NCBI GenBank assembly: GCA_900318345.1
Contig: ONKD01000014.1
Span: 41,392 to 105,391, forward strand
Length of the DNA: 64,000 nucleotides
Source: an uncultured Prevotellaceae bacterium
GTDB lineage: Bacteria > Bacteroidota > Bacteroidia > Bacteroidales > Muribaculaceae
Direction: 5' to 3'
How positions within the stretch are numbered: the first letter of the stretch is position 1; each line of letters starts with the position of its first letter. Positions 32,759 through 40,739 of the stretch are shown here, in pieces. The notes beneath the pieces were generated by a model. That model was not told the DNA's origin and ran no database searches. It saw only the letters and a list, made by a program, of their open reading frames with translations. A program made the translations under genes and the position numbers.

Positions 32759-35620
32759 TCAGATATGCAGCGAGTAAATAAGAGTTGTAGCAACCTCAGG
32801 ATGGCGGAAAGTGATGATGTTGTCATCTTGCTTGTAGAAACCAAGGGGGTTAACGTTGCCGTACCATAGACGGGAGCGGTCGATGATGGTGGCTGAAAAT
32901 GATAGGCTGTCTTTAATGATGATTCTTATTCCGTGCCTTTCCAAGTGTTCGGTATGTTCGTTCTTCTCTCTGGTCGCTACTGCAATTTTGATGCCTTTGG
33001 GAATGAGGTCAGCAAGTCGTGTAGCGACTAATGAGCGGTAGCTAAACTTTACTTTGGGACAAATGATTATGATGGAACTTTTGGCTGAACCAAGAGATGA
33101 AATGTAACGAGTTAGGAAATTGGAGCCATTGAAAATCTGGTTTTCTGGTTCTTGAACATCGGCGAATAGGCCATCTGGCATGAGCGAGTATCCGATGGAT
33201 GCATAGCCTTTAAGCCTACGTCGATACATAGCTTCACATACCGGAATATTAAAGTCGATATAGTCATAAATGCGCACCTCTTGTTTCCCGACGTGATCGC
33301 GATGCAGGCGACCTGCATATTGCGCGATGATGCCTTTCCATGAAACTGGCAGAGCAAGAAACAATGTGTCAAGCCTGGGACAGTCAAATCCCTCGCCGAT
33401 GTACTTTCCTGTTGCTATGATGACGAGAGGGTCATTGGCTGAGAGTTGATTTAATCGTTCCATTTTCGCCTTCTTCTCTTTGGTGCTCTCTGAGCCGATG
33501 AGAACGATGACATTTGCGCAATGAGCCTCCAGAAGATTGGCAAGTAAATCAACGTGTGTCGTTAGACTTGATAGCACTAAAGGAGTCCGCCCTTCTTTCA
33601 ATGCAGTGCAAACGTCATCCACGATAAGACGGTTACGGTATTCATCCTCGGCAAGTTGGTGAATGATTTGCATGTATGGCAAATTCTTGTCAATAACATC
33701 GTGGTAATGTGTGATACGCGGTACGAGCAATCGGCTAAAAGACTGCATTTGCATCTGATGCTTGGCGTCAGCCGTGTATCTAATCGGGCCGCATTGCATG
33801 AATATGATGGGCTGATGTCCGTCTTTCCTAATCGGGGTCGCGGTCAGGCCATAGACCCGATGTGCATTTGTTTCTTTCAAAACGTGTTCGAAATTTACCG
33901 CAGACACATGATGACACTCATCGACAATCACCATGCCATAGTCCTTGACAAACGGTTTTACCTCTCCATTAGTTATGCAAGACTGGATAAGGGCGACATC
34001 AATGATGCCATGCAATGAGTTGCCAGTAGAACTGAGTGTGCCAATAGGGGAAGATTTCTTTGGTCTGCCACGTTTGGGTTTGGTTTCTTCAGGTATGTAT
34101 TCGATTGATAGAAACTTGCCTAATTCTTTTTTCCATTGTTCAAGGAGAGCTTTAGTATGCGTTAGAATTAGCGTATTAACACCGTGTCTTGCAATGAGTC
34201 CTATTGCAGCAACAGTCTTGCCAAAAGCCGTCGTCGCTGACAACACGCCATTTGTATTCTCGCTTAATAGTGAAACTGCTTTTGCTTGGTCGCTGCGCAA
34301 CTCTTCAGTGAAAGTGACATGAATGGGTTTCCCATGATTGGTTTTGTCGATGATCTCATAGTTTACCTTATTCTCTTCAAGGAATTGGACGATAGCATCT
34401 TCACAACCACGAGGTAATGCCAGGTAGTCATCAATGATTTCAGCGCAAGAGATGATACGAGGAATGTTATAGGTCGTCAGCCGCATAGCCTGTCGGCTAT
34501 AAAATTCTGGATTCCTGAATGAAGCGATGCGCTTGAAATGATTGATAATCTTTGCCGATAATGCCCCAATAGGTAAGTAAAGCATGTTCGCTCTTACGAT
34601 GGTCAGCTTGGCTGCAAAATCTCTTTTATCAATCGTTGGTGCCACAGGAGCTTCCCAAGGATTGTTCTCGCTGGTTGATGCCAGTGCGCCGAGGGGCTGG
34701 GCACTAGCTTTTGACTGAAGCAAGATGCCAACATCTACCTCAGCCAGTCTCTTAATATTTAGCAAGTATTCCCATTGGTCGGAATAGGGCTCAAAATGCT
34801 CATTCACAAATACGCTGTTTCCTTGTTTTCTTGCCAGCCCTTGTAACGGCAGCGCTACGAGATTGCCCAAACCACCTTGTGGCAGATGATCCTGGTTTGG
34901 AAAGAAACGGTCGTAAGATTTGAACGAAATACAACCGTCACGATTTGTGGCTTCAGTTAGAATAGCATACCCTAACCGTCGTGCTTTGGCAACCGGAATT
35001 GGAGCATCAAAAAATATCCAGACATGTGCCCCATTTCCTGAACGAGAACGTTCAATAGAGTAGGGGATATTCCAACTTTTGCAGACATTGACAAATGTCA
35101 ACACATCTCCTTTATAGCCATGCTCGCAGTTCTTGTCATCGAAGTCGGCACAAAGCAGAAAGCAGGTATTATCTTCATTGATGACATACAACCCAATCAC
35201 ATCACGGCAATCAGGCGCTTTCCCTTCAAGGTGACGATAGATATCATTGTCAGTGAGCGTAGAGAATTGCCGGTTAGGACATTCACTGCATTTGTGTTGT
35301 CGCTTTTTGCACAGTTGCGGATTCCACTCGTTTTCACAGGCTGGTTGATATCCACTTTTGCCATTTGAACGGTTCTGCCATCGACGGGCAAACACATCTT
35401 CCCTTCCACGGAACAAACTACGAAACAAGGCAACCTTTTCATCCAACGACAATCGGGTCATTGCTGGAGGAGGCAGGGACTTTTCGTGGCCTGACAGTTG
35501 TGGCTCATACTGCATCAGTCGCTCACGAAGTGACGAAATCTCATCTTCAAGTTGCTTTATTCGCACTTGAAGAGCATCCCGTTCGCGCTTGAGTTCCTGA
35601 TATGACATCGAATCGTTCAT
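32759..35620 (-). CDS. TOTE-type archaeo-eukaryotic primase / DEAD helicase protein
   Basis: 953 residues. A coiled coil (5-40) precedes a primase-like domain (about 60-290) with a Cys cluster (C95, C104, C111, C114), the acidic motif CADFDDKN (Asp159, Asp161) and SGNGAHVWIFF (His199). A superfamily-2 helicase follows: Walker A ATTAFGKT (462-469), a KPKRGRPKK AT-hook-like insert (514-522), DECH at 567-570, GLTATPIRKD, and helicase C (IATGKYIGEGFD, QYAGRLHRD). The C-terminus resembles a degenerate phospholipase-D-like domain (SATIIDRSRLWYGNVNP). This is the layout of the TOTE conflict-system primase-helicases, predicted to act against foreign nucleic acid. It is downstream of, and probably co-transcribed with, the ATPase at 35644. 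Confidence 0.85.
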   Translation of the reverse strand: MNDSMSYQELKRERDALQVRIKQLEDEISSLRERLMQYEPQLSGHEKSLPPPAMTRLSLDEKVALFRSLFRGREDVFARRWQNRSNGKSGYQPACENEWNPQLCKKRQHKCSECPNRQFSTLTDNDIYRHLEGKAPDCRDVIGLYVINEDNTCFLLCADFDDKNCEHGYKGDVLTFVNVCKSWNIPYSIERSRSGNGAHVWIFFDAPIPVAKARRLGYAILTEATNRDGCISFKSYDRFFPNQDHLPQGGLGNLVALPLQGLARKQGNSVFVNEHFEPYSDQWEYLLNIKRLAEVDVGILLQSKASAQPLGALASTSENNPWEAPVAPTIDKRDFAAKLTIVRANMLYLPIGALSAKIINHFKRIASFRNPEFYSRQAMRLTTYNIPRIISCAEIIDDYLALPRGCEDAIVQFLEENKVNYEIIDKTNHGKPIHVTFTEELRSDQAKAVSLLSENTNGVLSATTAFGKTVAAIGLIARHGVNTLILTHTKALLEQWKKELGKFLSIEYIPEETKPKRGRPKKSSPIGTLSSTGNSLHGIIDVALIQSCITNGEVKPFVKDYGMVIVDECHHVSAVNFEHVLKETNAHRVYGLTATPIRKDGHQPIIFMQCGPIRYTADAKHQMQMQSFSRLLVPRITHYHDVIDKNLPYMQIIHQLAEDEYRNRLIVDDVCTALKEGRTPLVLSSLTTHVDLLANLLEAHCANVIVLIGSESTKEKKAKMERLNQLSANDPLVIIATGKYIGEGFDCPRLDTLFLALPVSWKGIIAQYAGRLHRDHVGKQEVRIYDYIDFNIPVCEAMYRRRLKGYASIGYSLMPDGLFADVQEPENQIFNGSNFLTRYISSLGSAKSSIIIICPKVKFSYRSLVATRLADLIPKGIKIAVATREKNEHTEHLERHGIRIIIKDSLSFSATIIDRSRLWYGNVNPLGFYKQDDNIITFRHPEVATTLIYSLHI

Positions 35621-35643
35621 GAAAAGCTTTCCATTGGAGACAA

Positions 35644-37068
35644 CTACTTGAACAAATCATTCATGGTCAGCGTTTCAACAAATGTGGATGAATGCATTCC
35701 GTCCTTCAAACCATAGGTTGTTATCAACGTGGGCCATAATGCTCCTTTCGCACCTGTTTCCTGTTTAAAGGCTGCGGCTCGATTGCGTAATTTAATCGTT
35801 TCGGTGTTGTTCATGGAAAACTCAGCTTCGCTGTATTTCATTTCGCAAAGGTTGATGATTCCGTCTGCGCGATCAAGAATCATGTCTATTTGAGCTTTCG
35901 GTTGCGATTGCTTACTTTGCCACGAATAGAATTTTGTCGAAATCCGATCGATGCCCAGGGCTTTCTTGATTTGAGTTACATGGGTCATGCAGACCCTCTC
36001 AAAGCACAGCCCCAACCATGTGTTGATTTCAGGTGTACCGATATGATTCGTCCAATAATTGGTTTCGGCCTCTGCTCGTGGAACGAATGTCAGATAAAAC
36101 TGCGAGTAGAAATCCGTGAGTTGGTAGATAGCAGAACGATTGCTGATGCGTTTCTCCCTCACCACGTACTTTCGGATGATATCACAATTAACCAAGTCTT
36201 CTAACTTCTGGCTGAGCGTCCCGTTTGGAGCAGATCCAAGAGCAGAGCTTAACTCTTTACGGGTCATACCATGTTTCACCTTTGATAGTGCGTTGACGAT
36301 AGACATGTAAGACTCGGGCGATTGGAACAATGTTGAATACAATCGTTTGTGTTCCCTACGCAATTCTTCCTCTTCTCCAAAGAAAAGCCGGTCAATATTT
36401 GTTGAAAAACTCTCATTATGATGCAAAAGGCTCAAATAATAGGGCACTCCGCCAAGAGTCATGTATGCCTGTAATACAGAAAGACGCTCCCACTTGAAAT
36501 TCCGGCTTTTCAAATATGTTTCGGTTTCATGAAGAGTGAATGGACGCAGATGTATTTCGTGAGTGATGCGGTCATGGAGGCCGCCCTTATCATTTACAAC
36601 ATTTTTGATCATCCAAGAAGTGGCACTGCCGCAAACAATTAATGTGAGGTTGTCTTGCATCGATGCCCATGAGTTCCAAAAGTAACCTAATGCCCGTATA
36701 AAACCTGAGCGTTGTGTATCCATTGAAGGGAGCTCATCCAGGAATACGATGCAACGTCGTTTCAATGTGACCTTTCGTTTCAGATACTCCTTCAATAACC
36801 TAAATGCTTCCATCCAGTTTTCAGGACGTTTGACGGCTTTCTTGCTATATTCTTGGAGTGCATCAATAAACGCCTCCATTTGTTCCTTTGAAGTTCCGTC
36901 AAGTACCCCAGTCATAGCAAAAGCCATTTTACCATGGAACAGATGATTGACCAAGAATGTTTTTCCCACACGGCGCCGACCATAAATGGCAACAAATTCA
37001 GGATGGTCTGAAGATGTGTATTCCGTCAACAGTCGTATCTCTTTTTCTCTGCCTATAAGCTTATCCAT
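35644..37068 (-). CDS. Archaeal-type P-loop ATPase (DUF234-like C-terminus)
   Basis: 474 residues from the ATG at 37068, chosen because MDKLIGREKEI is the usual start of the family; nine upstream codons are also open. Walker A is GRRRVGKT (30-37) and Walker B is CIVFLDELPSMD. A winged-helix segment (MTRKELSSALGSAPNGTLSQKL) is followed by a DUF234-like nuclease-fold region (FYSWQSKQSQPKAQIDMILDR, INLCEMKYSEAEF; the DMI ... CEMKYS spacing resembles a PD-(D/E)xK core). It ends 23 bp before the primase-helicase gene. Its promoter is abutted by a perfect palindrome that recurs as a 47-bp element 1.6 kb away. Confidence 0.85.
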   Translation of the reverse strand: MDKLIGREKEIRLLTEYTSSDHPEFVAIYGRRRVGKTFLVNHLFHGKMAFAMTGVLDGTSKEQMEAFIDALQEYSKKAVKRPENWMEAFRLLKEYLKRKVTLKRRCIVFLDELPSMDTQRSGFIRALGYFWNSWASMQDNLTLIVCGSATSWMIKNVVNDKGGLHDRITHEIHLRPFTLHETETYLKSRNFKWERLSVLQAYMTLGGVPYYLSLLHHNESFSTNIDRLFFGEEEELRREHKRLYSTLFQSPESYMSIVNALSKVKHGMTRKELSSALGSAPNGTLSQKLEDLVNCDIIRKYVVREKRISNRSAIYQLTDFYSQFYLTFVPRAEAETNYWTNHIGTPEINTWLGLCFERVCMTHVTQIKKALGIDRISTKFYSWQSKQSQPKAQIDMILDRADGIINLCEMKYSEAEFSMNNTETIKLRNRAAAFKQETGAKGALWPTLITTYGLKDGMHSSTFVETLTMNDLFK

Positions 37069-37092
37069 AACGAAAAATGAATTTGGTTGATG

Positions 37093-37122
37093 CAAAGGTA
37101 TTATTATTATTTAAATTAACAA
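37093..37122 (-). promoter_or_regulatory. Promoter of the ATPase/primase-helicase operon
   Basis: On the minus strand, TTG (37120-37122), 19 bp, TACCTTTG (37093-37100): a good Bacteroidetes -33/-7 pair. The palindrome GAGTTTTAGCTAAAACTC begins one base upstream of the -33 element. Confidence 0.65.
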
Positions 37123-37123
37123 T

Positions 37124-37170
37124 GAGTTTTAGCTAAAACTCGTGAAAAATCTTCGTTTTAGCCAAAACTC
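37124..37170. repeat. 47-bp paired palindrome element, copy 1
   Basis: GAGTTTTAGCTAAAACTC (perfect 18-bp palindrome, 37124-37141), then GTTTTAGCCAAAACTC (37155-37170). The whole 47-bp unit starts GAGTTTT and ends AAAACTC. A second unit of exactly the same length and layout is at 38777-38823. Position beside the promoter suggests an operator. Confidence 0.6.
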
Positions 37171-37247
37171 AGTTGGGGTTTGTGTCATTTATACTCCCCC
37201 AACATCGTCATTTCAAATATGCACTTTTTGATGTTAGCTATAGCATA

Positions 37248-37396
37248 TGGAGCTAAGAGCTCCAAAACAAGGCGAGATATGATGAGTGGAGCTAGATGCT
37301 CCAAGCCGTCACACAATGCGAGAGAAAGGAAGGTAATTCTTTATCATTGAGTATCATATATTATCAGTAGATATCATCTGGAGCCATCTGGCTCCA
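37248..37396. repeat. Cluster of TGGAGC mini-palindromes
   Basis: Three short hairpins with the same arms: TGGAGCTAAGAGCTCCA (37248-37264), TGGAGCTAGATGCTCCA (37287-37303) and TGGAGCCATCTGGCTCCA (37379-37396). A fourth, TGGAGCCATCTGCTCCA, is at 50520-50536 beside ssrA. TGGAGCT is also the end of ssrA on this strand. Confidence 0.6.
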
Positions 37397-37635
37397 ATAA
37401 AAAACAACGAGTAACTATCTGTATATCAGATAGTTACTCGCATTTTGTGGAGCTGGAGGTTTTATCGAATGATATTACACACTAATCACATACTGATAGT
37501 GTGATAGTATAAACTAATGAAAATATTTGGTTATCAATCAGTTGCAGACTGATGATTAATTTGTCGTATCACACGATTAGTATGTTATATCACAAAAGGG
37601 GGGAATACAAAAATGGCCTGATTCCCCCCCTTTCT
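37379..37635. repeat. Att-like junction repeat, third copy, with ssrA terminator copy
   Basis: 37379-37459 is nearly identical to 50519-50598. It holds the mini-palindrome, a perfect 14-bp stem (CGAGTAACTATCTG / CAGATAGTTACTCG, 37408-37440) equivalent to the ssrA terminator, and GTGGAGCTGGAGG (37447-37459), the last bases of ssrA. 37448-37635 matches the 15668 copy at high identity, including compensatory changes in the stem CACAC/GTGTG (CATAC/GTATG there) and the GGGGGG/CCCCCC hairpin. Confidence 0.7.
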
Positions 37636-37700
37636 TGACTAGCTGAAGGTTGCCATTATTCAATGGTTTATCACCCCATCTTGCCATCATTCATGCGAAA

Positions 37701-37778
37701 TGGAACAGCAAAATAATGTTCTAATTCTGATAAAATGTTCCAATCTTGCACGATATTTGCAAATAAACTGTAACTTTG
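37701..37778 (+). promoter_or_regulatory. Promoter and candidate operators of cassette 2
   Basis: TAACTTTG (37771-37778) is the -7 box. TGGAACA (37701-37707), TGTTCTA (37717-37723) and TGTTCCA (37736-37742) are conserved half-sites also present before cassette 1. Confidence 0.45.
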
Positions 37779-37834
37779 CACATGAAAGTGTGCTGTGATG
37801 CCTCGGCATTATCAGTGAAATAGAACAATAGGAT

Positions 37835-38050
37835 ATGAGCAAGTATGAGATTCCATTTTTGACAGCCTGCATTCGGGCTTTTGGCCGTAGGTTTGACATG
37901 ACACGTCAAGCTGCCTTCCGTTATTTGCATGAGCATAAGGGATTGGCGTTCTTGATAGAGTTCTATGATGTGGAACATCTGCAGTCGATGGACGAAACGA
38001 TAGATGACCTGCTCATTATTTGTCAAAAGAATGGAGGAACCTTGGCATGA
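37835..38050 (+). CDS. DUF3791-family small protein (cassette 2)
   Basis: 71 residues, identical in translation to the cassette 1 protein at 28779. The only differences between the two genes are synonymous, which points to a recent duplication under purifying selection. Stop overlaps the DUF3990 start by ATGA. Confidence 0.8.
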   Translation: MSKYEIPFLTACIRAFGRRFDMTRQAAFRYLHEHKGLAFLIEFYDVEHLQSMDETIDDLLIICQKNGGTLA

Positions 38051-38535
38051 TACTTTATCACGGAACAAACGCTGACATTGAGTCAATAGACCTTACAAAG
38101 GGTTTGCGGTACAAGGATTTTGGCAAGGGCTTCTATTTGACTCCTAATAGGGAAACCGCATGCCGTATGGCGCTAAAAAGAGCGCGACTCTTTGGTGGAA
38201 CTGCTACGTTGATTACCTACGAATTAAATGACTCTGCCTTGCAATCAGATTTGAAGGTGAAAGTTTTCCCTGAAAAAGCCAGCGTGGAATGGCTCTTATT
38301 CGTGGATGCTAACCGCGACAGGAAGAGCCAACAGCCCGTGCATGACTATGATATCGTGATAGGCCCGATAGCTGATGACGGTGTTGTTTTACAGTTGACC
38401 AACTACCGAGAGGAAATCTACTCACCAGAAGAAGCTGCCAGGTTGCTTCAGGACAGATATCTTGACCAGCAGTATTATTTTGGAACAGAAAAAGCTCTTA
38501 ATTACCTTCATAAAATAAACGTAGAGACGATATGA
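38047..38535 (+). CDS. DUF3990 protein, ADP-ribosyltransferase-like (cassette 2)
   Basis: 162 residues, about nine substitutions from the cassette 1 copy (for example ESID for EAID, NDSA for YNSA, EEIYS for EGIYS, NYLHKI for SYLNKT). The YHGT, GFYLT, EWLLFVDANR and DYDIVIGPIADD motifs are intact. The start at the ATGA overlap is preferred to the ATG nine codons upstream. It follows an att-like junction directly, so this cassette is the first cargo of the island that carries the alpha-glucan PUL. Confidence 0.8.
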   Translation: MILYHGTNADIESIDLTKGLRYKDFGKGFYLTPNRETACRMALKRARLFGGTATLITYELNDSALQSDLKVKVFPEKASVEWLLFVDANRDRKSQQPVHDYDIVIGPIADDGVVLQLTNYREEIYSPEEAARLLQDRYLDQQYYFGTEKALNYLHKINVETI

Positions 38536-38759
38536 TCCAGCCCACACATCAACAAATAGCAACCTATCTGACTGATTACGCTCTGAGCGAATTGGTTAAA
38601 TATGTCATGGAAGACACTGGATGCACTATCGAGCAGGCAATGGAGCGTGTGTATAACTCACCCTTGATTCCTGCTCTTCAAGACGAAGAAAACGAATTAT
38701 ACGTCCAAAGTCCTGCCTATCTTTACGAACTGATGAACGGCTATTTCGCCGCAAACTAA
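38532..38759 (+). CDS. Small acidic partner of DUF3990 (cassette 2)
   Basis: 75 residues, three substitutions from the cassette 1 copy (MIQPTHQQ, SPLIPAL). Coupled to the DUF3990 gene by an ATGA overlap. It ends 17 bp before the second 47-bp palindrome element; unlike cassette 1, no further gene follows on this strand. Confidence 0.7.
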   Translation: MIQPTHQQIATYLTDYALSELVKYVMEDTGCTIEQAMERVYNSPLIPALQDEENELYVQSPAYLYELMNGYFAAN

Positions 38760-38776
38760 GGCATTTCATTGGCAAT

Positions 38777-38823
38777 GAGTTTTGGCCAAAACGATTCTAT
38801 TTTCTTTGTTTTGGATGAAACTC
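38777..38823. repeat. 47-bp paired palindrome element, copy 2
   Basis: GAGTTTTGGCCAAAAC (38777-38792), 15 bp, then GTTTTGGATGAAACTC (38808-38823). Same length and layout as 37124-37170. It is not next to a recognised promoter; it sits between cassette 2 and the 3' end of the DUF6377 gene. Confidence 0.55.
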
Positions 38824-38853
38824 GATAGCGTTGCCTCAAGTTTTGAGGATTAT

Positions 38854-40527
38854 TTATTGCTGGATGATGGTACAGATTTTCATTACATCGTCGTCAAAGG
38901 TGTCTTTGTTCAGCGCTTTGTTTTTTGTGACGGAGCGGCAGTTGTAGATGGTCTGGTTGGAAAGAAATAGCAGACCTGCGATGTCGGCAGTGCTCTTCAC
39001 TCCGAGGCGGATCAATGCGAAGGTGCGCAGTTCTGTCGTCATCGTGCCGGGTGACTTGGGGGTGAAACGTTCACCTTCCTGTAGCAGTGCATTGAATTCT
39101 TTGATAAAGGTAGGATATAGTTCGAGGAATGCTTTGTCAAAATTGTGAAGGAATGTCGAAGCGTCCTCTTCCGATAAGCGGTTTGATGTTATGGTATGAA
39201 GCAATTCTTGGGGTTGGTTGGCCTTGATCTTGCGTTTCACCAGCGTCTGATAGTTATTGAGTTTCTCGATATACTTTGCACACAGTTTGATACACACCGA
39301 TGCCAGCGTCTCACGGTGCTTGTTGGTATCCAAGAGTTGCTGATTCAGTTCCTGTAGCTGGCTGTTCAGGGCTTGATGCTCGTGGTTGCTTGCCGACAAT
39401 TGTCCATTGAGTTCCTTCAATTGCAGGTTGTTAGCAGCCAACTCGCTACGGCGGGCAGCGAGCAGTTTGTTCTGACGGTGGATGTAAAAAGACGTCAGTA
39501 ACAATCCTAAAACCAGCAGCGATATAAAGATGACAGAATTGCGCAGGTTCCTGTTCTGACCTTTAATCATAGTTTCATAGGCTGTGACGATTTGGGGCAT
39601 GGTGCGAGAGATTTCAAGGATGCGCAAACGGTTGTTGTAGAATTGAGCGTCTTCGAGTGATGAGCTGATGTAATTCTGAGCACGGGCTAGATCATGATTA
39701 TCATTTTCAAATAGTGATAAGGCAAGCTGTTGCAGTGCCACATTTTCCATTGTGCAGCCTTTCACATCGGCCAGAGCTGCCTTGATGAGATGATCGACAT
39801 AACCTTTTTCATCGCCAGCCATTCTGTATTGTCCTGCCAGGGCAAAAGCAGCCATGGCATAGGGCCTTGAATCGGGGGCAGCCGTCAACAGCACCTGCTT
39901 GTAATGGCTTTGCGCGAGACTGTCGTTCTTGTTGACATACACATATCGCTCGCCTTGAAAAAAGTCATATAAAGGGTCTCCGGCATTCAGATATGCTAAT
40001 GCCTGACTCAGAAATTGATGAGAGCGTTCACGGTATCGAGGTGCGTACATCTGGTCGTTACAATAATCAGCCCAATAAGAATAGACGGTGAATAGGGTAT
40101 AGTAATACTTAAACCGGATCTTTTCATCGATTTGTTGCTCGTTCAGCCCTTTTAGACATTCATCTGCCTCAGCAAACAAACCACCGATGGCGAGAATCTC
40201 AGCCTTGTGGCATGTGAACAGGCATGTGTAATGATTGTCCTGCAGTGCACGGGCCAGTGTCAAGCCTCGCTCGGCATAGACCAACGCTGAGTCAAACTTG
40301 AAGACGTGATACTCGTTATAGAGGTCATCGAGCGTCTGTAAATCCTGCTTATTGCTTAAAGTGGTGCTAAGTCTTTTTTTCAGGACCGAGATTTTTGCCT
40401 CCTTGGCCTTGATGACTTTCCCCTTGTGAAGGATGGCGTCATCAAGCTGACTGAGCAACTCCTCCTGGGCGGCAAATGCCCCAAAGCAAACAAGGATGGC
40501 GGACAGTATTAATAGCAATCTATTCAT
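38854..40527 (-). CDS. DUF6377 TPR-type regulator with C-terminal helix-turn-helix (alpha-glucan PUL)
   Basis: 557 residues. Signal peptide (MNRLLLILSAILVCFGAFAA), TPR-like helical repeats (about 65-320), one membrane span (about 332-350, VIFISLLVLGLLLTSFYI), a long coiled coil (about 355-405, LQLKELNGQLSASNHE...), and a C-terminal region ending in a LuxR-like helix-turn-helix (LIRLGVKSTADIAGLLFLSNQTIYNCRS). Proteins of this build (DUF6377) are encoded next to SusC/SusD pairs and are thought to control them. It is divergent from the SusC gene, with 212 bp between. The periplasmic TPR part would sense ligand and the cytosolic HTH would act on DNA; that mechanism is inferred. Confidence 0.82.
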   Translation of the reverse strand: MNRLLLILSAILVCFGAFAAQEELLSQLDDAILHKGKVIKAKEAKISVLKKRLSTTLSNKQDLQTLDDLYNEYHVFKFDSALVYAERGLTLARALQDNHYTCLFTCHKAEILAIGGLFAEADECLKGLNEQQIDEKIRFKYYYTLFTVYSYWADYCNDQMYAPRYRERSHQFLSQALAYLNAGDPLYDFFQGERYVYVNKNDSLAQSHYKQVLLTAAPDSRPYAMAAFALAGQYRMAGDEKGYVDHLIKAALADVKGCTMENVALQQLALSLFENDNHDLARAQNYISSSLEDAQFYNNRLRILEISRTMPQIVTAYETMIKGQNRNLRNSVIFISLLVLGLLLTSFYIHRQNKLLAARRSELAANNLQLKELNGQLSASNHEHQALNSQLQELNQQLLDTNKHRETLASVCIKLCAKYIEKLNNYQTLVKRKIKANQPQELLHTITSNRLSEEDASTFLHNFDKAFLELYPTFIKEFNALLQEGERFTPKSPGTMTTELRTFALIRLGVKSTADIAGLLFLSNQTIYNCRSVTKNKALNKDTFDDDVMKICTIIQQ

Positions 40528-40698
40528 AATTCAAGAGATTTTCGGCAAAAATAATGCTTTTTTCTGAATTTAGAGAATTTACTATATGATTTTTAGCCCA
40601 TTTTATAACTTTCGGATTTTCAATTAGATAAACTGTTGAAAATTTCCGATGAGTTTACCGTTGCTTTACTGAGGTGTACATTGCATTATAATGGACAA

Positions 40699-40706
40699 TA
40701 AATTTG
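40699..40706 (+). promoter_or_regulatory. -7 box of the alpha-glucan PUL
   Basis: TAAATTTG matches TAnnTTTG, 34 bp before the SusC start. No -33 element at standard spacing, as expected for an activator-dependent promoter. Confidence 0.45.
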
Positions 40707-40739
40707 CGATAGTTTTCAAACCGTTTAATATCGATTAAT

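Noticed and set aside
38782-38970. 62-codon plus-strand frame beginning in the second 47-bp element
   Set aside because: Most of it is antisense to the end of the DUF6377 gene and it has no protein-like features.
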